From Leifsonia virtsii (GTDB taxonomy: Bacteria; Actinomycetota; Actinomycetes; Actinomycetales; Microbacteriaceae), in assembly GCF_030433675.1 (NCBI RefSeq), contig NZ_JAROCB010000003.1, forward strand, positions 62,001 to 126,000: a DNA stretch of 64,000 nucleotides, given 5' to 3'. The translations under genes and the position numbers were made by a program. Positions 8,051 through 16,686 of this stretch are shown piece by piece. Within the stretch, counting starts at the first letter, position 1, and each line of letters starts with the position of its first letter. The notes below the pieces were generated by a model. The model ran no database searches. It was given only the letters and a program-made list of their open reading frames with translations, and had not been told where the DNA came from.

Positions 8051-8575
8051 TCAGGCTCCGGCCTTGACGAGTTCGGCGGTGATCGTCTTCGCGTCGGGCT
8101 CGGTGGCACGGAAGGTCACCTTGCCGTCGCCGTCGATGACGATGAGGGTGGACAGGGCGGCAACGTCGAATCGCTGGGACAAGGCGGCACCCTCGTCTAT
8201 GGCGGCCGGGACGTGTTCGGCGTCGACGTACTCCATGAATCCCTCGATGGTCTCCTTGGACTCGCCGGGGTCCATGTCGACGGCGAGGAAGCTCGCCCCA
8301 GCACCCGACTTCTCGGCAGCGGTGGCGGCCTCGCCGAGGGAGCGGACGCCTTCAACGCATTCGCCGCAGCCGACGGAGAAGAAGAACACCGCGGTCGGCT
8401 TCCCGCTGGCGGGCAGGCTGACCATCTGGCCGTCGATGCTAGTAACCGCCGCTGGCGTGCCCGCATCTGCGGCTGGTGTGGCGTCGGTGTTTCCGCAGGC
8501 GGTCAGAGCCAGGGAGCCTGCAAGCAGGAGGCCGGCGACCGAGAGGGTCGCGCGGCGGGTGCGGGTAAGCGTCAT
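8051..8575 (-). CDS. Thioredoxin-like lipoprotein of the mercury operon
   Basis: 174 aa from ATG 8575. A signal peptide with lipobox LALTAC places the mature protein outside the membrane. FFFSVGCGECVEG is a thioredoxin-type CxxC (CGEC) after a beta strand. AVDMDPGESKETIEGFM and LSTLIVIDGDGKVTFRATEP follow the TlpA/ResA fold order. The start overlaps the stop of the MerF-like gene and CcdA follows at once. It probably receives electrons from CcdA and reduces disulfides or Hg-thiol adducts outside the cell. The link to mercury rests on the operon, not on a direct motif. Confidence 0.8.
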   Translation of the reverse strand: MTLTRTRRATLSVAGLLLAGSLALTACGNTDATPAADAGTPAAVTSIDGQMVSLPASGKPTAVFFFSVGCGECVEGVRSLGEAATAAEKSGAGASFLAVDMDPGESKETIEGFMEYVDAEHVPAAIDEGAALSQRFDVAALSTLIVIDGDGKVTFRATEPDAKTITAELVKAGA

Positions 8576-8871
8576 CGGTTCTGGTCGTCCTTCGTGTCGC
8601 TGGGGTGGGTGGAGTTCACAGGCGGGCAACAGCCATGCCTGGCGTTGTTGCCGCCGCTGCGGCGCCGCGTGGTCGCGAGGACCGCGAGCACCAGGACGGC
8701 GATGCCGGTGCCGATCACCCAGGGGTTGCCGAGGAACCCGCCGACACTGGCCAGCAGACCACCGGCGAGGAGCAAGGGAAGTAGGGCGCAGCAGGCGACC
8801 ATGAGCAGCGCGGCCCCGGCTCCGAGGAGCAGGCCGCTGCCTCCCGGTTGGTCGTCGTGGTTGGACTTCAT
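8572..8871 (-). CDS. MerF-like mercury uptake membrane protein
   Basis: 99 aa with two membrane segments. One cysteine pair lies in the first segment (MVACCALLPLLL, residues 27-28) and a second after the second segment (RHGCCPP, residues 81-82). This matches the plan of MerF, an 81-residue two-helix mercury carrier with cysteine pairs in the same relative places, although the sequence is not close. It lies between merB and the thioredoxin-like gene, overlapping the latter by four bases. It likely brings Hg(II) into the cytoplasm for MerA. No MerP or MerT is present. Confidence 0.65.
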   Translation of the reverse strand: MKSNHDDQPGGSGLLLGAGAALLMVACCALLPLLLAGGLLASVGGFLGNPWVIGTGIAVLVLAVLATTRRRSGGNNARHGCCPPVNSTHPSDTKDDQNR

Positions 8872-8900
8872 CGGAGTGGAGTTCCCTTCGGTGTTCTTGG

Positions 8901-9563
8901 TCAGCAGCGGCAGTGGCCGTCGTCGGCCACTGCCGCGTTGGCCTGGAACTGGTTGAGGAAGCCGGTCGTGAGGTCGGTACCGATCCGATAGGCAACGGCC
9001 ACGGGCACGACCTCGGCGCGGGGGTGCTCGGCCAGCCAGCCCGCGGCGTCCTCATCGGAGGTGAAGTAGTGGACCTGGTTGCAGAAGGAGGACCGGATCG
9101 AGGTGATCTGGTCGGGGTTGACCAGCGACACCACCGCGGTGGCGGGTTCGACGCTGGTGACGCCGGCGACGGGGTTGATGGTGACCCGGATCGGCTCGCC
9201 GCTGGTCGGGGAGACCGACTCCACGCTCGCCGCGCGCTCGAGCAGGGTCGGAAAGATCAGGGTGTCCAGGGCGCACCAGGTGTAGAGCTCCTCACCGGCC
9301 ACGGTGAACCGGTGAGGGGTGGGGCGCAGGGTGAGGCCCTGGCCGATGATGCGGCCCTGGTCGTCGTACTCGGTGTCCGGCACCGCGGCCAGACCCGTGC
9401 GTACGTCGTCGACCGGACGGCCGGCGGCCGCGGCGAACTGCTCGACGGTGACCGGGCCGCCCTCGACGATCAGCCGCAGCAGCGGGATCAATAGGACGGC
9501 GTCAAGGCCGGTCTCTTCGGTGTTGTTGAGTCGTTCGGGCAGTTGCGTCGTGAGCTCCGACAT
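8901..9563 (-). CDS. merB: Organomercurial lyase MerB
   Basis: 220 aa, normal for the family. The catalytic residues are visible: YTWCALDTLIFP gives Cys97 and Asp100, and SSFCNQVHYF gives Cys161, equal to C96, D99 and C159 of the plasmid R831b enzyme. The N-terminal part is the usual winged-helix-like domain. MerB breaks the carbon-mercury bond and passes Hg(II) to MerA, encoded just upstream in the same operon. Presence of merB makes this a broad-spectrum mercury operon. A C-terminal HCRC adds two further cysteines. Confidence 0.97.
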   Translation of the reverse strand: MSELTTQLPERLNNTEETGLDAVLLIPLLRLIVEGGPVTVEQFAAAAGRPVDDVRTGLAAVPDTEYDDQGRIIGQGLTLRPTPHRFTVAGEELYTWCALDTLIFPTLLERAASVESVSPTSGEPIRVTINPVAGVTSVEPATAVVSLVNPDQITSIRSSFCNQVHYFTSDEDAAGWLAEHPRAEVVPVAVAYRIGTDLTTGFLNQFQANAAVADDGHCRC

Positions 9564-9608
9564 GGCGGTACCTTCTTCATGAGTCGGGTGGAGGCTGTCG
9601 GCTGCGGG

Positions 9609-11033
9609 TCACGCGCAGCAGGACAGCTTGGAGATGTCGGTGGTGAAGGCCTTGGCGGCGATCCGGATGCCTTCGGTCATGGTCAGGTAGGGCGCCCATG
9701 CGTCGGCGACCTCGGTGACGGTCTTGCCGAGGATGTGGACACCGGCGGCGGCGAGCTCGCCGGCGTCTTTGGCGACGGCGGTGAGGCCGAGGATCTCGCC
9801 GGTCTCAGCGTTGGCGACGATCTTGATGAAGCCGCGGGTGTCGCGGTTGACCAGCGCCCGGGGCACGTAGTCCAGCGGCAGGACGCGGCAGTCGCAGCGG
9901 ATCCCGGCAGCGAGCACCTGGGCCTCGGTCATCCCGACCGCGCCGATCGCCGGACTGGTGAAGGTCACCCGCGGCAGCCGGCTGTGGTCCACCGACCGCT
10001 CAGCGCCAGCGAACGTGTTCTCAGCGACCATGTTGCCGTGGTGGGCGGCGACGTAGACGAACTCGGGGTGCCCGGTCACGTCGCCGGCTGCCCAGATCCG
10101 GGGGTTGGAGGACTGCAGTTGGTCGGTGACCACGATCTCGCCCGTGTCGCCGGTCTTCACCTCCACCGCATCGAGGTTCAGCCCATCGGTGACCGGTCGG
10201 CGGCCGAGGGCGACGAGGACCTGTTCGGCGTGGAATTCCTGCTCGCCGCCGGAGATGTCAGCGGTGACAACAACCTGGCCCCTGACGTCGTCACGGGCAA
10301 CGTGGGTCGGGACCGCACGGCGGACCACGCGGATGCCCTCGTCGGCGAAGACCTCCTGCAGCGCCTTGGATACCTCCGGCTCCTCCTTCGACGCCAGCCG
10401 GGAACGAACCAGCAGGGTGACCTTCGACCCGAGCCGGGCGAACAGTTGGGCCTGCTCCAAGGCGACGTAGCCGCCGCCGAGCACCAGCAGCGAGTCGGGA
10501 ACCTTGGTCAACTCCATCGCCGTGGTCGAGGTCAGGTAGCCGGCCTCCTCAAGACCGTCGATCGGTGGGGCCCATGCGCTGGCGCCGGTGGCGACCAGGT
10601 AGTGATCAGCGTCGATCGTCTCGACCGCACCGTCAGTCGCGGTGACCTCAAGAACGGGCGCTTCTGGCGTGCCGGCGAACGCAGCGTCGCCGTGGCGGAT
10701 CTGCCAGCCGTAGGCGTCGGCGACGTCGACGTACTTCTCACCCCGAAGTTCCTCGACGAGGTCCTGCTTGCTGCTGATCAGCGCGGGCATGTCCACGTCG
10801 TCCGCTGTGGTGGCGATCCCCGGGAAACGGTTGCCCGCCTCGGCAGCGGTCTGGCGGGCCTCAGCGGCGGCGATGAGCGCCTTCGACGGCACGCAGCCGG
10901 TGTTCACGCACGTGCCGCCGAAAGTGCCGCGCTCGATCATCACCACCGACTTGCCGAGCGTGGTCGCGCGGATGGCGGCGGCGAACGCGGCGCCACCCGA
11001 TCCGATGATCGCAAGGTCGTACCTGGACTGCAT
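9609..11033 (-). CDS. merA: Mercuric reductase MerA
   Basis: 474 aa from ATG 11033. The FAD site is IIGSGGAAFAAAIRA, the redox-active disulfide is GGTCVNTGCVPSK (Cys42 and Cys47), and the C-terminal substrate-capturing pair is LSCCA (Cys472, Cys473). NADPH-binding LLVLGGGYVALEQAQ is also present. The N-terminal heavy-metal-associated domain is missing, as in many actinobacterial MerA proteins. It reduces Hg(II) to volatile Hg(0). First gene of the leftward mer operon, read from the MerR-controlled promoter at about 11084-11107. A start further upstream would run into that operator. Confidence 0.98.
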   Translation of the reverse strand: MQSRYDLAIIGSGGAAFAAAIRATTLGKSVVMIERGTFGGTCVNTGCVPSKALIAAAEARQTAAEAGNRFPGIATTADDVDMPALISSKQDLVEELRGEKYVDVADAYGWQIRHGDAAFAGTPEAPVLEVTATDGAVETIDADHYLVATGASAWAPPIDGLEEAGYLTSTTAMELTKVPDSLLVLGGGYVALEQAQLFARLGSKVTLLVRSRLASKEEPEVSKALQEVFADEGIRVVRRAVPTHVARDDVRGQVVVTADISGGEQEFHAEQVLVALGRRPVTDGLNLDAVEVKTGDTGEIVVTDQLQSSNPRIWAAGDVTGHPEFVYVAAHHGNMVAENTFAGAERSVDHSRLPRVTFTSPAIGAVGMTEAQVLAAGIRCDCRVLPLDYVPRALVNRDTRGFIKIVANAETGEILGLTAVAKDAGELAAAGVHILGKTVTEVADAWAPYLTMTEGIRIAAKAFTTDISKLSCCA

Positions 11034-11083
11034 CCCGATTCCTCCCCTGAGTCTTGAGAATTGCTCTTGATGCAGCCACAATG

Positions 11084-11107
11084 GACCTTCCAGTACGGGG
11101 GAAGGTC
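11084..11107 (-). promoter_or_regulatory. MerR operator/promoter of the mer operon
   Basis: Dyad GACCTTCC ... GGAAGGTC with an eight-base centre containing GTAC, the hallmark of MerR-type operators. On the minus strand it lies between a TTGACC -35 and a weak -10 (CATTGT) at the over-long 19-20 bp spacing that MerR corrects by untwisting DNA. It sits between merA and the divergent merR. Confidence 0.9.
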
Positions 11108-11138
11108 AAGTGCGACCTGTGACACATCGGAGACCCAG

Positions 11139-11528
11139 ATGAGGATCGGCGAACTCGCCGAGGCGGCCGGCACCACCGCCAAGACCCTGCGGTTCTACGA
11201 GGAGCAGGGCCTGCTTCCCGCGGCCGAGCGCACCGCGTCGGGATACCGCGACTACGATCCGGAAGCAGCGACTCGGATCGACTTCATCCACCGCGGCCAG
11301 GCTGCCGGACTTACCCTCGCGCAGATCAAACAGATCCTCGACATCCGCGATGGAGGCGAGATTCCCTGCGGCCACGTCCGGGACCTCCTAGACGTTCGTC
11401 TGAAGGACATTGAGCGCCAGATCTCGGATCTCGTCTCCCTCCGCGACAACGTTGCCGCCCTCCGCGACGCAGCCGCAGAACCCGAACCCGAGACCTGCAA
11501 CGCCGACGAGGTCTGCAGGTACCTGTAG
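11139..11528 (+). CDS. merR: Mercury-responsive regulator MerR
   Basis: 129 aa from ATG 11139. The start MRIGELAEAAGTTAKTLRFY is the MerR winged helix, followed by the long dimerisation helix. The three mercury ligands are present: Cys77 (EIPCGHV), Cys120 and Cys126 (ETCNADEVCRYL), matching the C82/C117/C126 trio of Tn501 MerR. It is transcribed away from merA with the operator between them, so it represses both directions without mercury and activates mer when Hg(II) binds. Confidence 0.95.
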   Translation: MRIGELAEAAGTTAKTLRFYEEQGLLPAAERTASGYRDYDPEAATRIDFIHRGQAAGLTLAQIKQILDIRDGGEIPCGHVRDLLDVRLKDIERQISDLVSLRDNVAALRDAAAEPEPETCNADEVCRYL

Positions 11529-11609
11529 CCAATCCGAGATGACGCGCGCAGAGGCGGAGCCTCCTGCCGCGACCTTCCTACGTGACCACAACGTTATGGC
11601 CAGCAACAT

Positions 11610-12326
11610 CTAGCGCGTAACGCTGGAGTTGGGGGCGAAGACTCGCACAGCTGCCAGCCCGAGGCCTGCCCCAATGAGCTGAGCGCCGATGTACCAGGGC
11701 GCGCTTCCTGGTGCGATGCCGGCGAAGGTGTCGGTGATGGTGCGGCCGATGGTGATGGCGGGGTTGGCGAAGCTGGTGGAGCTGGTGAACCAGTAGGCGG
11801 CTCCGATGTACGCGCCGACTGCTGGGGCGACGATGGCAGCGCGGCCGGTGCGGGCGAGGACGAAGATGACCAGGATCAGCCCGGCGGTTGCGACGACTTC
11901 GGCGAGCAGGTGCGCTGGAGTCGCGCGTTCGGTGCTGCTCCATCGGGCAGCCGGCTGCTCGAACATCAGGTTCGCCAGCACCGCCCCGACAAGGCAGCCG
12001 AGGACCTGCGCGGGGATGTACGACCACAGGCCTCGCCAGGGCCTCCCGCCAGCGGCCGCGTCGACAAGCGAGACGACCGGGTTGAATTGAGCGCCGGAGC
12101 TCGGTGCGAAGACCAGGACGAGCACGGTCAGTCCCAGGGCCGTGGCTAGGGCATTCTCGAGCAGTTGGAGCCCAGTGTCTCCGGGCGAGAGATGCTGAGC
12201 CGCGATCCCAGACCCCACGACCACCGCAGTGAGTCCAGCGCTTCCAACGAACTCGGCCAGCGCCGGACGGAGGACCGCGATAGTTGGGATCCGGATCTGT
12301 TTCGCAGCCTCCGTGGTCGCGCTCAT
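11610..12326 (-). CDS. aqpS: Aquaglyceroporin (AqpS-like) of the arsenic operon
   Basis: 238 aa, six membrane segments plus two half-helices. The two pore motifs are [15 protein letters not shown] (NPV in place of the first NPA) and [13 protein letters not shown] (NPA). The Arg after the second motif, part of the selectivity filter, is present. It is the last gene of a leftward operon with trxB and arsC and overlaps trxB by four bases. In Sinorhizobium an aqpS-arsC pair detoxifies arsenate by reducing it and letting As(III) leave through the channel; the same logic fits here because no arsenite pump is visible. Confidence 0.85.
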   Translation of the reverse strand: MSATTEAAKQIRIPTIAVLRPALAEFVGSAGLTAVVVGSGIAAQHLSPGDTGLQLLENALATALGLTVLVLVFAPSSGAQFNPVVSLVDAAAGGRPWRGLWSYIPAQVLGCLVGAVLANLMFEQPAARWSSTERATPAHLLAEVVATAGLILVIFVLARTGRAAIVAPAVGAYIGAAYWFTSSTSFANPAITIGRTITDTFAGIAPGSAPWYIGAQLIGAGLGLAAVRVFAPNSSVTR

Positions 12327-13285
12327 GCGTTGACTGCCACGGCCTGCTTCACGACCGGGGCACGTCCCGCGAGGTAATGCTGGGCGTCGAGCGCGGCGGC
12401 GCAGCCGGTGCCGGCCGCAGTGATCGCTTGCCGGTAGCGGCGGTCGACGAGGTCGCCGCAGGCGAACACGCCTGGCAGGTTGGTCGCCGTTGTGGGATGG
12501 GCGACCTTGACGTAGCCGTCGGGGTCGAGGTCGATCTGTCCGGCGACGAGGGCGCTCCGGGGGTCGTGGCCGATCGCGACGAACAGTCCGGTGGCATCAA
12601 GAGTCCCGGGTTGCCCGGTAACGGTGTCGCGCAGGGTGAGCCCGTTGAGCTTGTCGTCGCCGTGGGCTTCGTCGATCTGGGTGTTCCAGCGCACGGTGAT
12701 CTTCGGGTTCGCGAGAGCCCGGTCCTGCATGATCTGGGAGGCGCGGAGTTCGTCGCGGCGGTGGATGAGGGTGACGGAGTTGGCGAACCGGGTGAGGAAC
12801 ATAGCCTCTTCCAGTGCGGAGTCGCCACCGCCGGCGACGGCGATGTCCTGGTCGCGGAAGAACGCACCGTCGCAGGTCGCGCACCAGGAGATCCCATATC
12901 CGGAGAGCCGGTCCTCCCCGGCGACGCCGAGCTTGCGATGCGCTGACCCCATCGCGAGGACGACGGCGTGCGCCTGGTAGGTGACGCCGCCTCCGGTGGT
13001 GATTGTCTTGATGTCGCTGGCGAGGTCGACGGCGGTGGCGTCGTCGTAGACGAGGCGGGCGCCGAAGCGTTCGGCCTGCTGGCGCAGGTTTTCCATCAGG
13101 TCGGGGCCTTGGATGCCGTCGATGAATCCGGGGAAGTTCTCGACCTCGGTGGTGTTGACCAGGGCTCCGCCGATCTCGACGGAGCTGGTCAGCACGATCG
13201 GTTCTAGGCCGGCGCGGGCCAGGTAGATCGCGGCGGTGTAGCCGGCGGGGCCGGAGCCGATGACGACGACGTTCTCGACGCTCAC
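12323..13285 (-). CDS. trxB: Thioredoxin reductase
   Basis: 320 aa, full length. FAD motif [20 protein letters not shown], redox centre [11 protein letters not shown] (CATC), NADPH motif [16 protein letters not shown] and C-terminal [23 protein letters not shown]-type FAD closure are all present. The GTG at 13285 is the start: it overlaps the arsC stop by four bases (GTGA). Placed between arsC and aqpS, it likely supplies reducing power for arsenate reduction through thioredoxin or a mycoredoxin-like partner. It is probably an accessory copy besides a chromosomal trxB. Confidence 0.93.
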   Translation of the reverse strand: MSVENVVVIGSGPAGYTAAIYLARAGLEPIVLTSSVEIGGALVNTTEVENFPGFIDGIQGPDLMENLRQQAERFGARLVYDDATAVDLASDIKTITTGGGVTYQAHAVVLAMGSAHRKLGVAGEDRLSGYGISWCATCDGAFFRDQDIAVAGGGDSALEEAMFLTRFANSVTLIHRRDELRASQIMQDRALANPKITVRWNTQIDEAHGDDKLNGLTLRDTVTGQPGTLDATGLFVAIGHDPRSALVAGQIDLDPDGYVKVAHPTTATNLPGVFACGDLVDRRYRQAITAAGTGCAAALDAQHYLAGRAPVVKQAVAVNA

Positions 13286-13944
13286 GCGGGCGTCACCTCC
13301 AGACTCTTGAGCAGCTCGCGCACGTGCTGCTCCACCTCGTCGCGGATGCCCCGGACGGTGTCGACGGGCTGGCCCTGCGGATCCTGCAGTTCCCAGTCCT
13401 GGTAGCGCTTGCCAGGGTAAATCGGGCAGGCGTCGCCGCACCCCATCGTCACCACGACGTCGGCGGCCTGGACGACGTCGTCGGTCAGGGGCTTGGGGAA
13501 CTCGCGGCTCATGTCGAGCCCGAGTTCGGTCATCACCTCGACGACGGCCGGGTTCAGTTCGTGGGCGGGCATCGATCCGGCGGAGCGGACGTGGACGCGG
13601 CCGCCGGAGAGTGCCTCGGTGAGGACGGCAGCCATCTGGGAGCGGCCGGAGTTCTGCTCGCAGACGAACAGCACTTCGGGCCAGATCACCGGCAGGGCGC
13701 CCTTGGCCTGCGCGAGCGCGGTCAGCCGTTCGGTCGCGAAGTGGATGGTGCGGGTCGCCAGGTGCGCCTTCACCGTCGCGGTGCGCAGCAAGGCGGTGTA
13801 GGACTCCAGCACGTACCGTTCGACGGTCTCCCGGTTGAAGATGCCCTCGAACTTGGCCGCCAGCTCGTCGGCCAGGCGGCGCAGATACTGTTCCGGGTAG
13901 GCGAGTTCCGGTTGGGCTCGGCGCCCCGTCGCGTCGATGGTCAT
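13282..13944 (-). CDS. arsC: Arsenate reductase ArsC with N-terminal helical extension
   Basis: 220 aa from ATG 13944. Residues 15-85 form a helical extension ([20 protein letters not shown]). The C-terminal part is a low-molecular-weight phosphatase-type ArsC with active loop [16 protein letters not shown] (Cys95 to Arg101), then [20 protein letters not shown] and a [14 protein letters not shown] segment. The same helical region followed by ArsC is seen in the ArsR-ArsC fusion nearby and in corynebacterial ArsC1-type proteins that use mycothiol and mycoredoxin. Five bases separate it from the upstream arsC; the 3' end overlaps trxB. Confidence 0.93.
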   Translation of the reverse strand: MTIDATGRRAQPELAYPEQYLRRLADELAAKFEGIFNRETVERYVLESYTALLRTATVKAHLATRTIHFATERLTALAQAKGALPVIWPEVLFVCEQNSGRSQMAAVLTEALSGGRVHVRSAGSMPAHELNPAVVEVMTELGLDMSREFPKPLTDDVVQAADVVVTMGCGDACPIYPGKRYQDWELQDPQGQPVDTVRGIRDEVEQHVRELLKSLEVTPA

Positions 13945-13949
13945 GGGTC

Positions 13950-14363
13950 TCACACCGCCGCGGGAAGGAGCTCGGCGAGCAGGTTCTCGACGCGCTGCTT
14001 GATATCGTCGCGGATCGGGCGGACCTCCTCGACCGGGCGGCCGGCCGGGTCGGTGAGGTCCCAATCCTCGTAGCGCTTACCGGGGAAGATCGGGCAGGTG
14101 TCGCCGCAGCCCATCGTGATCACCACGTCGGACTCCTTGACGGCCTCGGTGGTGAGGATCTTCGGCTGCTCGCCCGCGATGTCGATGCCCTCCTCGGCCA
14201 TGACCTGGATCGCGACCGGGTTGATCTGGTCTTTCGGCTCGGAGCCGGCGGAGAGGACGTCGACGCGGCCTCCGGAGAGTTCGCGCATGTACCCGGCGGC
14301 CATCTGGGAGCGGCCGGCGTTGTGGATGCAGACGAAGAGGACGGTGGGCTTGGTGTCAGACAT
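13950..14363 (-). CDS. arsC: Arsenate reductase ArsC (single domain)
   Basis: 137 aa from ATG 14363. [20 protein letters not shown] is the P-loop (Cys12, Arg18), followed by [16 protein letters not shown] and [20 protein letters not shown] with the resolving-type cysteines. It is the first gene of the arsC-arsC-trxB-aqpS operon and lies directly downstream of the ArsR-type operator at 14394-14411. It converts arsenate to arsenite. Having three ArsC domains in one cluster (this, 13282-13944 and the fusion) is unusual redundancy and may reflect different electron donors. Confidence 0.95.
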   Translation of the reverse strand: MSDTKPTVLFVCIHNAGRSQMAAGYMRELSGGRVDVLSAGSEPKDQINPVAIQVMAEEGIDIAGEQPKILTTEAVKESDVVITMGCGDTCPIFPGKRYEDWDLTDPAGRPVEEVRPIRDDIKQRVENLLAELLPAAV

Positions 14364-14393
14364 GGCGGGGCTCGCTTTCTCTCGTACAGAAAG

Positions 14394-14411
14394 CATAGAT
14401 GCACGTCTATG
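14394..14411. promoter_or_regulatory. ArsR-type operator CATAGA-N6-TCTATG before arsC
   Basis: An 18-bp dyad with six-base arms and a six-base centre, 31 bp before the arsC start. The same arms occur at 15327-15344 over the start of the arsR-arsC fusion, which argues that the fusion protein controls both units. Confidence 0.75.
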
Positions 14412-14417
14412 GTTTTG

Positions 14418-15329
14418 CTAGTCGGTCGCCGGGGTGTTCACGAGCCGTTCAGCATCGATCCGGGTCAGGAGGCCGCGGACGCGTTCCTCGATGTCGTCGC
14501 GGATCGCGCGAACTGCGGCGAGGGGCTGGCCGACGGGGTCGGGGACGTCCCAGTCCAGGTACTCGCGACCCGGGTAGATCGGGCAGGCGTCGCCGCAACC
14601 CATCGTGATCACGTAGTCCGCAGCCCGAACCGCCTCGTCGGTCAACGGCTTGGGGAACTCACCACCGAGCGGGGTGCCGACCTCATCCAGCACGGTCACG
14701 ATCGTCGAGCGGACCGCGTCAGCGGGTTCGGAACCGGCGGTACGGACGCGGACCCGGTCGCCGGCGAGCTGCCGAAGGATCGCCGACGCGAGCTGGGAGC
14801 GGCCGGCGTTCTGCACGCACACGAACAGCACCTCGGGCACCCCGGCCCGCTCGCCGGTGGATCGGAGGAGGGCGTCGAGGCGGGAGACGGCGAACGCGCT
14901 GGTCAGCGATGCCCGGTTCTTGCGGCCGTCGAGGCGGTCGTAGCTGTCCTGGACGTACTGCTCGACGCTCTCCCGGGACAGGACGCCGCGGTAGCGGAGG
15001 GCGAGGTCCTCGATGATCCGATCCGTCGCTGCGCCGTCTTCGGCGGGTCGTTCGTGGCGGACGAGTTCGGCGACCCTGTCTAGCTGATCCGCCGTGATCG
15101 TGTACCAGGCGGTGCGGCCCTCCTGGGTGCGCTCGACCAGGCCCTCCTCGCGTAGCAGCTTCAGGTGATGGGAGACGGTCGGCTGCCGCAGCCCGAGTTT
15201 CTCGGCGAGGCGGGTGACCGAGCCGCGTCCGTCGCGGGCGTCGAGCAGGAGTCGGAGGATGCGCGCCCGCGTGGGATCGCTGATTCGCTTCAAGCTGCGC
15301 AGCGCGTCCGGTTCCGGCACCCCACCCAT
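14418..15329 (-). CDS. ArsR-ArsC fusion protein
   Basis: 303 aa. Residues 8-95 are an ArsR winged helix (SLKRISDPTRARILRLLL; recognition helix QPTVSHHLKLLREEGLV). Residues about 100-160 are the helical region also present in the neighbouring long ArsC. Residues 165-300 are ArsC with loop VLFVCVQNAGRSQLA (Cys171-Arg177) and [12 protein letters not shown]. There is no cysteine at all in the HTH part, so it lacks a normal As(III) site; ligand sensing, if any, must involve the ArsC half. Its own start codon lies inside an operator (15327-15344), and an identical-arm operator precedes the arsC operon downstream. A regulator that also binds or reduces arsenate is the simplest reading. Confidence 0.92.
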   Translation of the reverse strand: MGGVPEPDALRSLKRISDPTRARILRLLLDARDGRGSVTRLAEKLGLRQPTVSHHLKLLREEGLVERTQEGRTAWYTITADQLDRVAELVRHERPAEDGAATDRIIEDLALRYRGVLSRESVEQYVQDSYDRLDGRKNRASLTSAFAVSRLDALLRSTGERAGVPEVLFVCVQNAGRSQLASAILRQLAGDRVRVRTAGSEPADAVRSTIVTVLDEVGTPLGGEFPKPLTDEAVRAADYVITMGCGDACPIYPGREYLDWDVPDPVGQPLAAVRAIRDDIEERVRGLLTRIDAERLVNTPATD

Positions 15330-15344
15330 AGACGCAAGTCTATG
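15327..15344. promoter_or_regulatory. ArsR-type operator overlapping the fusion gene start
   Basis: CATAGAC, then GCAA, then GTCTATG: a perfect dyad whose left end includes the start codon of the arsR-arsC fusion. Binding here would block its transcription or translation start, giving tight autoregulation. Confidence 0.75.
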
Positions 15345-15366
15345 CGCACGCGGTGCCGGAGTGAGA

Positions 15367-16677
15367 TCAGGAGCAGCAGGACGACCCGGACGTCCCGGTG
15401 GAGCACACGCCCGTGGCGGGCAGCACCAGTTGAACGTTCGTCGCGGAGGCGATGTCGCCGGCGAGGTAGGCGGTGATCGAGCGGACCTGCTCGTATCCGG
15501 TGGCGAGCAGGAACGTCGGGGCGCGGCCGTAGGACTTCATCCCGGCCAGGAAGAAGTTCGGCTCCGGCTGCCGCAGCTCGGCGAACCCGTGCGGCTCGAC
15601 CGTGCCGCACGAATGGACGTTCGGGTCGATCAGCGGCGCCAGCCGAGCCGGCGCCTCCACGATGTCATCGAGCTCCAGCCGGATCTCGCGCAGCATGTCC
15701 AGGTTCGGGCGGAACCCGGTCGCGTTGACGACCACGTGGGTGTCATGCTCGACCAGCTCGCCGGCGCGCTGCCCGATCAGCCGGACACCGCCGTCGATGG
15801 GAGCCAGGCGGAGGATCTCGAACCGGTCGAGCTGCTGGATCGCGCCGGTGGCGATCAGCCGGTCGACGCGCTTGCCGATCGCGGTGCGGGCGATCAGTTC
15901 GTCATCCTCGGAGGTCGTGACCCGGATGGCGCTGGCGTTGCGGATCAGCCAGGTGATCTGCGTCTCCGGTACCTCTCGCTTCAGCGCGGCGAGGTTCAGC
16001 AGCGTGTTCGCGGCCGAGTGCCCGGCGCCGACGACGGTGACGCGCTTGCCCGCGAACCGGTCGCGCTCACGGCCGACCGCATCCGGGAGCGCGTGCGAGA
16101 CATGCTCGGCGACCGCTGAGAGCCCGAGCGGGTCGAGACCGGAGGAGGCCAGGCTGTTCGGGGTGAGGTAGGTGCCAGAGGCGTCGATGACGGCACTGGC
16201 GGTGACCTCCTGGACGCCGTCGGCGTCGGTGATGCGCAGCAGGAACGGGGTGTCGGCGCGGCCGGCGCTGCGTGTGCGGTCCATGCCCTCCCGGCTGACC
16301 GCGTCCACGGCGACGCCGTAGCGGATGCGGGAGGCGATCGCGTCCAGCTTCGAAAGCGGCTCGAGATACGCGGTGACGAACTCGCCGCCCGTCGGCAGCC
16401 CCGTGGCCTCCGGAGCGGTCCACCCGGTGGCTTCCAGAAGGCGGCGAGAAGCCGGGTCGACCAGGTGCCGCCACGGCGAGAAGAACCTGATGTGCGCCCA
16501 CTTCTGGATACTCGCTCCAGCGTCGGCGCCGATTTCGTAGACGACGAAGTCGATGCCACGTTCGACGAGGTTCGCTGCCGCGGCCAGTCCGATCGGGCCG
16601 GCGCCGATGATCGCGACAGGCAGCCCGTCGAGACGGCTGCTGCGCGCGGCGGGGGTGGTCAGGTCGACCAGAGTCAT
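15367..16677 (-). CDS. ArsO-like flavin monooxygenase/oxidoreductase of the arsenic cluster
   Basis: 436 aa from ATG 16677, chosen because GGAGG lies five bases before it. The FAD motif is VAIIGAGPIGLAAAANLVER, the second dinucleotide motif is VTVVGAGHSAANTLLNLAAL, and VVVNATGFRPNLDML is typical of flavin-containing monooxygenase-like proteins. Such proteins (ArsO) recur in actinobacterial ars operons with unsettled function. The C-terminus carries CSTGTSGSSCCS, three cysteines that could bind a metalloid. Divergent from arsR (16761) with a shared operator region. Oxidation of an arsenic or thiol compound is plausible but unproven. Confidence 0.72.
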   Translation of the reverse strand: MTLVDLTTPAARSSRLDGLPVAIIGAGPIGLAAAANLVERGIDFVVYEIGADAGASIQKWAHIRFFSPWRHLVDPASRRLLEATGWTAPEATGLPTGGEFVTAYLEPLSKLDAIASRIRYGVAVDAVSREGMDRTRSAGRADTPFLLRITDADGVQEVTASAVIDASGTYLTPNSLASSGLDPLGLSAVAEHVSHALPDAVGRERDRFAGKRVTVVGAGHSAANTLLNLAALKREVPETQITWLIRNASAIRVTTSEDDELIARTAIGKRVDRLIATGAIQQLDRFEILRLAPIDGGVRLIGQRAGELVEHDTHVVVNATGFRPNLDMLREIRLELDDIVEAPARLAPLIDPNVHSCGTVEPHGFAELRQPEPNFFLAGMKSYGRAPTFLLATGYEQVRSITAYLAGDIASATNVQLVLPATGVCSTGTSGSSCCS

Positions 16678-16686
16678 CTCATCCTC

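Noticed and set aside
9543-11057. 504-codon plus-strand frame opposite merA
   Set aside because: Shadow of merA, which has complete catalytic motifs; the antisense translation has no recognisable fold.
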